A stretch of 5,816 bases of DNA from a bacterium (GTDB taxonomy: Bacteria > Pseudomonadota > Gammaproteobacteria > Berkiellales > Berkiellaceae): contig RFNU01000105.1 in NCBI GenBank assembly GCA_009927065.1, positions 1 through 5,816 on the forward strand, in the 5' to 3' direction. Positions 5,581 to 5,816 of this stretch are shown here, piece after piece (position 1 is the first letter of the stretch; the number at the start of each line of letters is the position of its first letter). A program made the translations under genes and the position numbers. The notes under the pieces are model-generated. The model searched no databases. It was not told the DNA's origin and saw only the letters and a program-made list of their open reading frames with translations.

Positions 5581-5745
5581 AAATAAAACCCGTATTTTTT
5601 AATAGCTTATTTCATAAGCAGTTTCATATTATAATAAAAATTATTTATTAGCTATATATCTATTATCTTAATTGAAGACATAATTGCATAATAAATGATT
5701 TAATCATGATACAAAGCATTTTTAAAAGGATATCCTGAGAAAAAC
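5581..5745. other. AT-rich spacer between the membrane gene and the TnpB remnant
   Basis: Very AT-rich and non-coding. It holds the upstream region of the minus-strand gene, including a perfect TATAAT on the minus strand (5633-5628), about 48 nt before the start codon, without a good -35 at the right distance. ATGATT-T-AATCAT (5695-5707) is a small inverted repeat. No IS terminal repeat or direct target repeat can be recognised here. Confidence 0.45.
5628..5633 (-). promoter_or_regulatory. Possible -10 element of the membrane gene
   Basis: Exact TATAAT on the minus strand, which would start transcription near 5621 and give a leader of about 40 nt. The hexamer 17 bp upstream (TATAGC on the minus strand) does not resemble a -35. 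A perfect -10 is easily met by chance in such AT-rich DNA. Confidence 0.3.
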
Positions 5746-5816
5746 AGTCATCCCGAGAATCGCAAAACTCAAGCTGAGTGTGTTTGCGTGCATTGTGGCT
5801 ATACGGCGCATGCAGA
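5746..5816 (+). pseudogene. tnpB: Remnant of IS200/IS605-family TnpB, C-terminal zinc ribbon
   Basis: The frame reads SHPENRKTQAE then CVCVHCGYTAHA and runs off the window in an Asp/Glu codon. This is the signature end of TnpB, the RNA-guided nuclease of IS200/IS605 and related elements: HPENRKTQ links the two zinc knuckles, CVHC is the second, and GYTAHAD leads to the third RuvC acidic residue. The frame is open only from 5710, after TGA at 5707, and the 12 residues before the match are not TnpB-like; the first CxxC knuckle is absent. A normal TnpB has some 350-400 residues before this point, so the copy has lost its front part. The usual F before the second knuckle is C here. Whether the end is intact lies outside the window. 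No partner tnpA, element end or omega RNA can be identified. Confidence 0.75.

Noticed and set aside
1..5816. CRISPR array, tRNA or rRNA genes, toxin-antitoxin pair
   Set aside because: No regularly spaced repeats, no cloverleaf or rRNA-like stretch, and no pair of small overlapping genes was seen.

Overview
The window reads as chromosomal DNA from an AT-rich gammaproteobacterium. The best clue is the gene order pheS-pheT-ihfA, which is a gammaproteobacterial arrangement, together with an IHF alpha chain that matches the Escherichia coli protein closely through its DNA-binding arm. Low GC, long AT-rich spacers and a decayed IS fragment would fit a host-associated lineage such as Legionellales, but that placement is inference and no species is claimed.

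Layout. Positions 1-153 are an AT-rich leader with a possible IHF site. Positions 154-3785 form a tight co-directional operon: pheS (phenylalanyl-tRNA synthetase alpha chain), pheT (beta chain) and ihfA (IHF alpha chain), with spacers of 3-5 bp that hold clear ribosome binding sites. The operon ends in an 11-bp hairpin, and a second stem there overlaps the ihfA stop codon and is arranged like a pseudoknot. A membrane-anchored alpha/beta hydrolase follows on the same strand from its own likely promoter (3912-4817). A 280-bp gap rich in inverted repeats (4818-5097) separates it from an unrecognised five-helix membrane protein on the minus strand (5098-5580). The last 71 bases encode the zinc-ribbon end of an IS200/IS605-family TnpB that has lost its upstream part.

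How the genes work together. PheS and PheT assemble as the alpha2beta2 synthetase that charges tRNA-Phe. IHF alpha pairs with IHF beta, encoded elsewhere, to bend DNA, and in E. coli it represses this same operon. The hydrolase and the membrane protein look like lineage-specific accessory genes with no evident link to the operon or to each other.

Most notable points: PheS carries a four-cysteine insertion absent from E. coli PheS; PheT keeps its editing residues but has a shortened tRNA-binding domain lacking its signature motifs; and a 30-codon basic extension lies in the -1 frame at the end of the hydrolase. I see no convincing new multi-gene system. The features worth following up are these protein oddities and the structured non-coding stretches.
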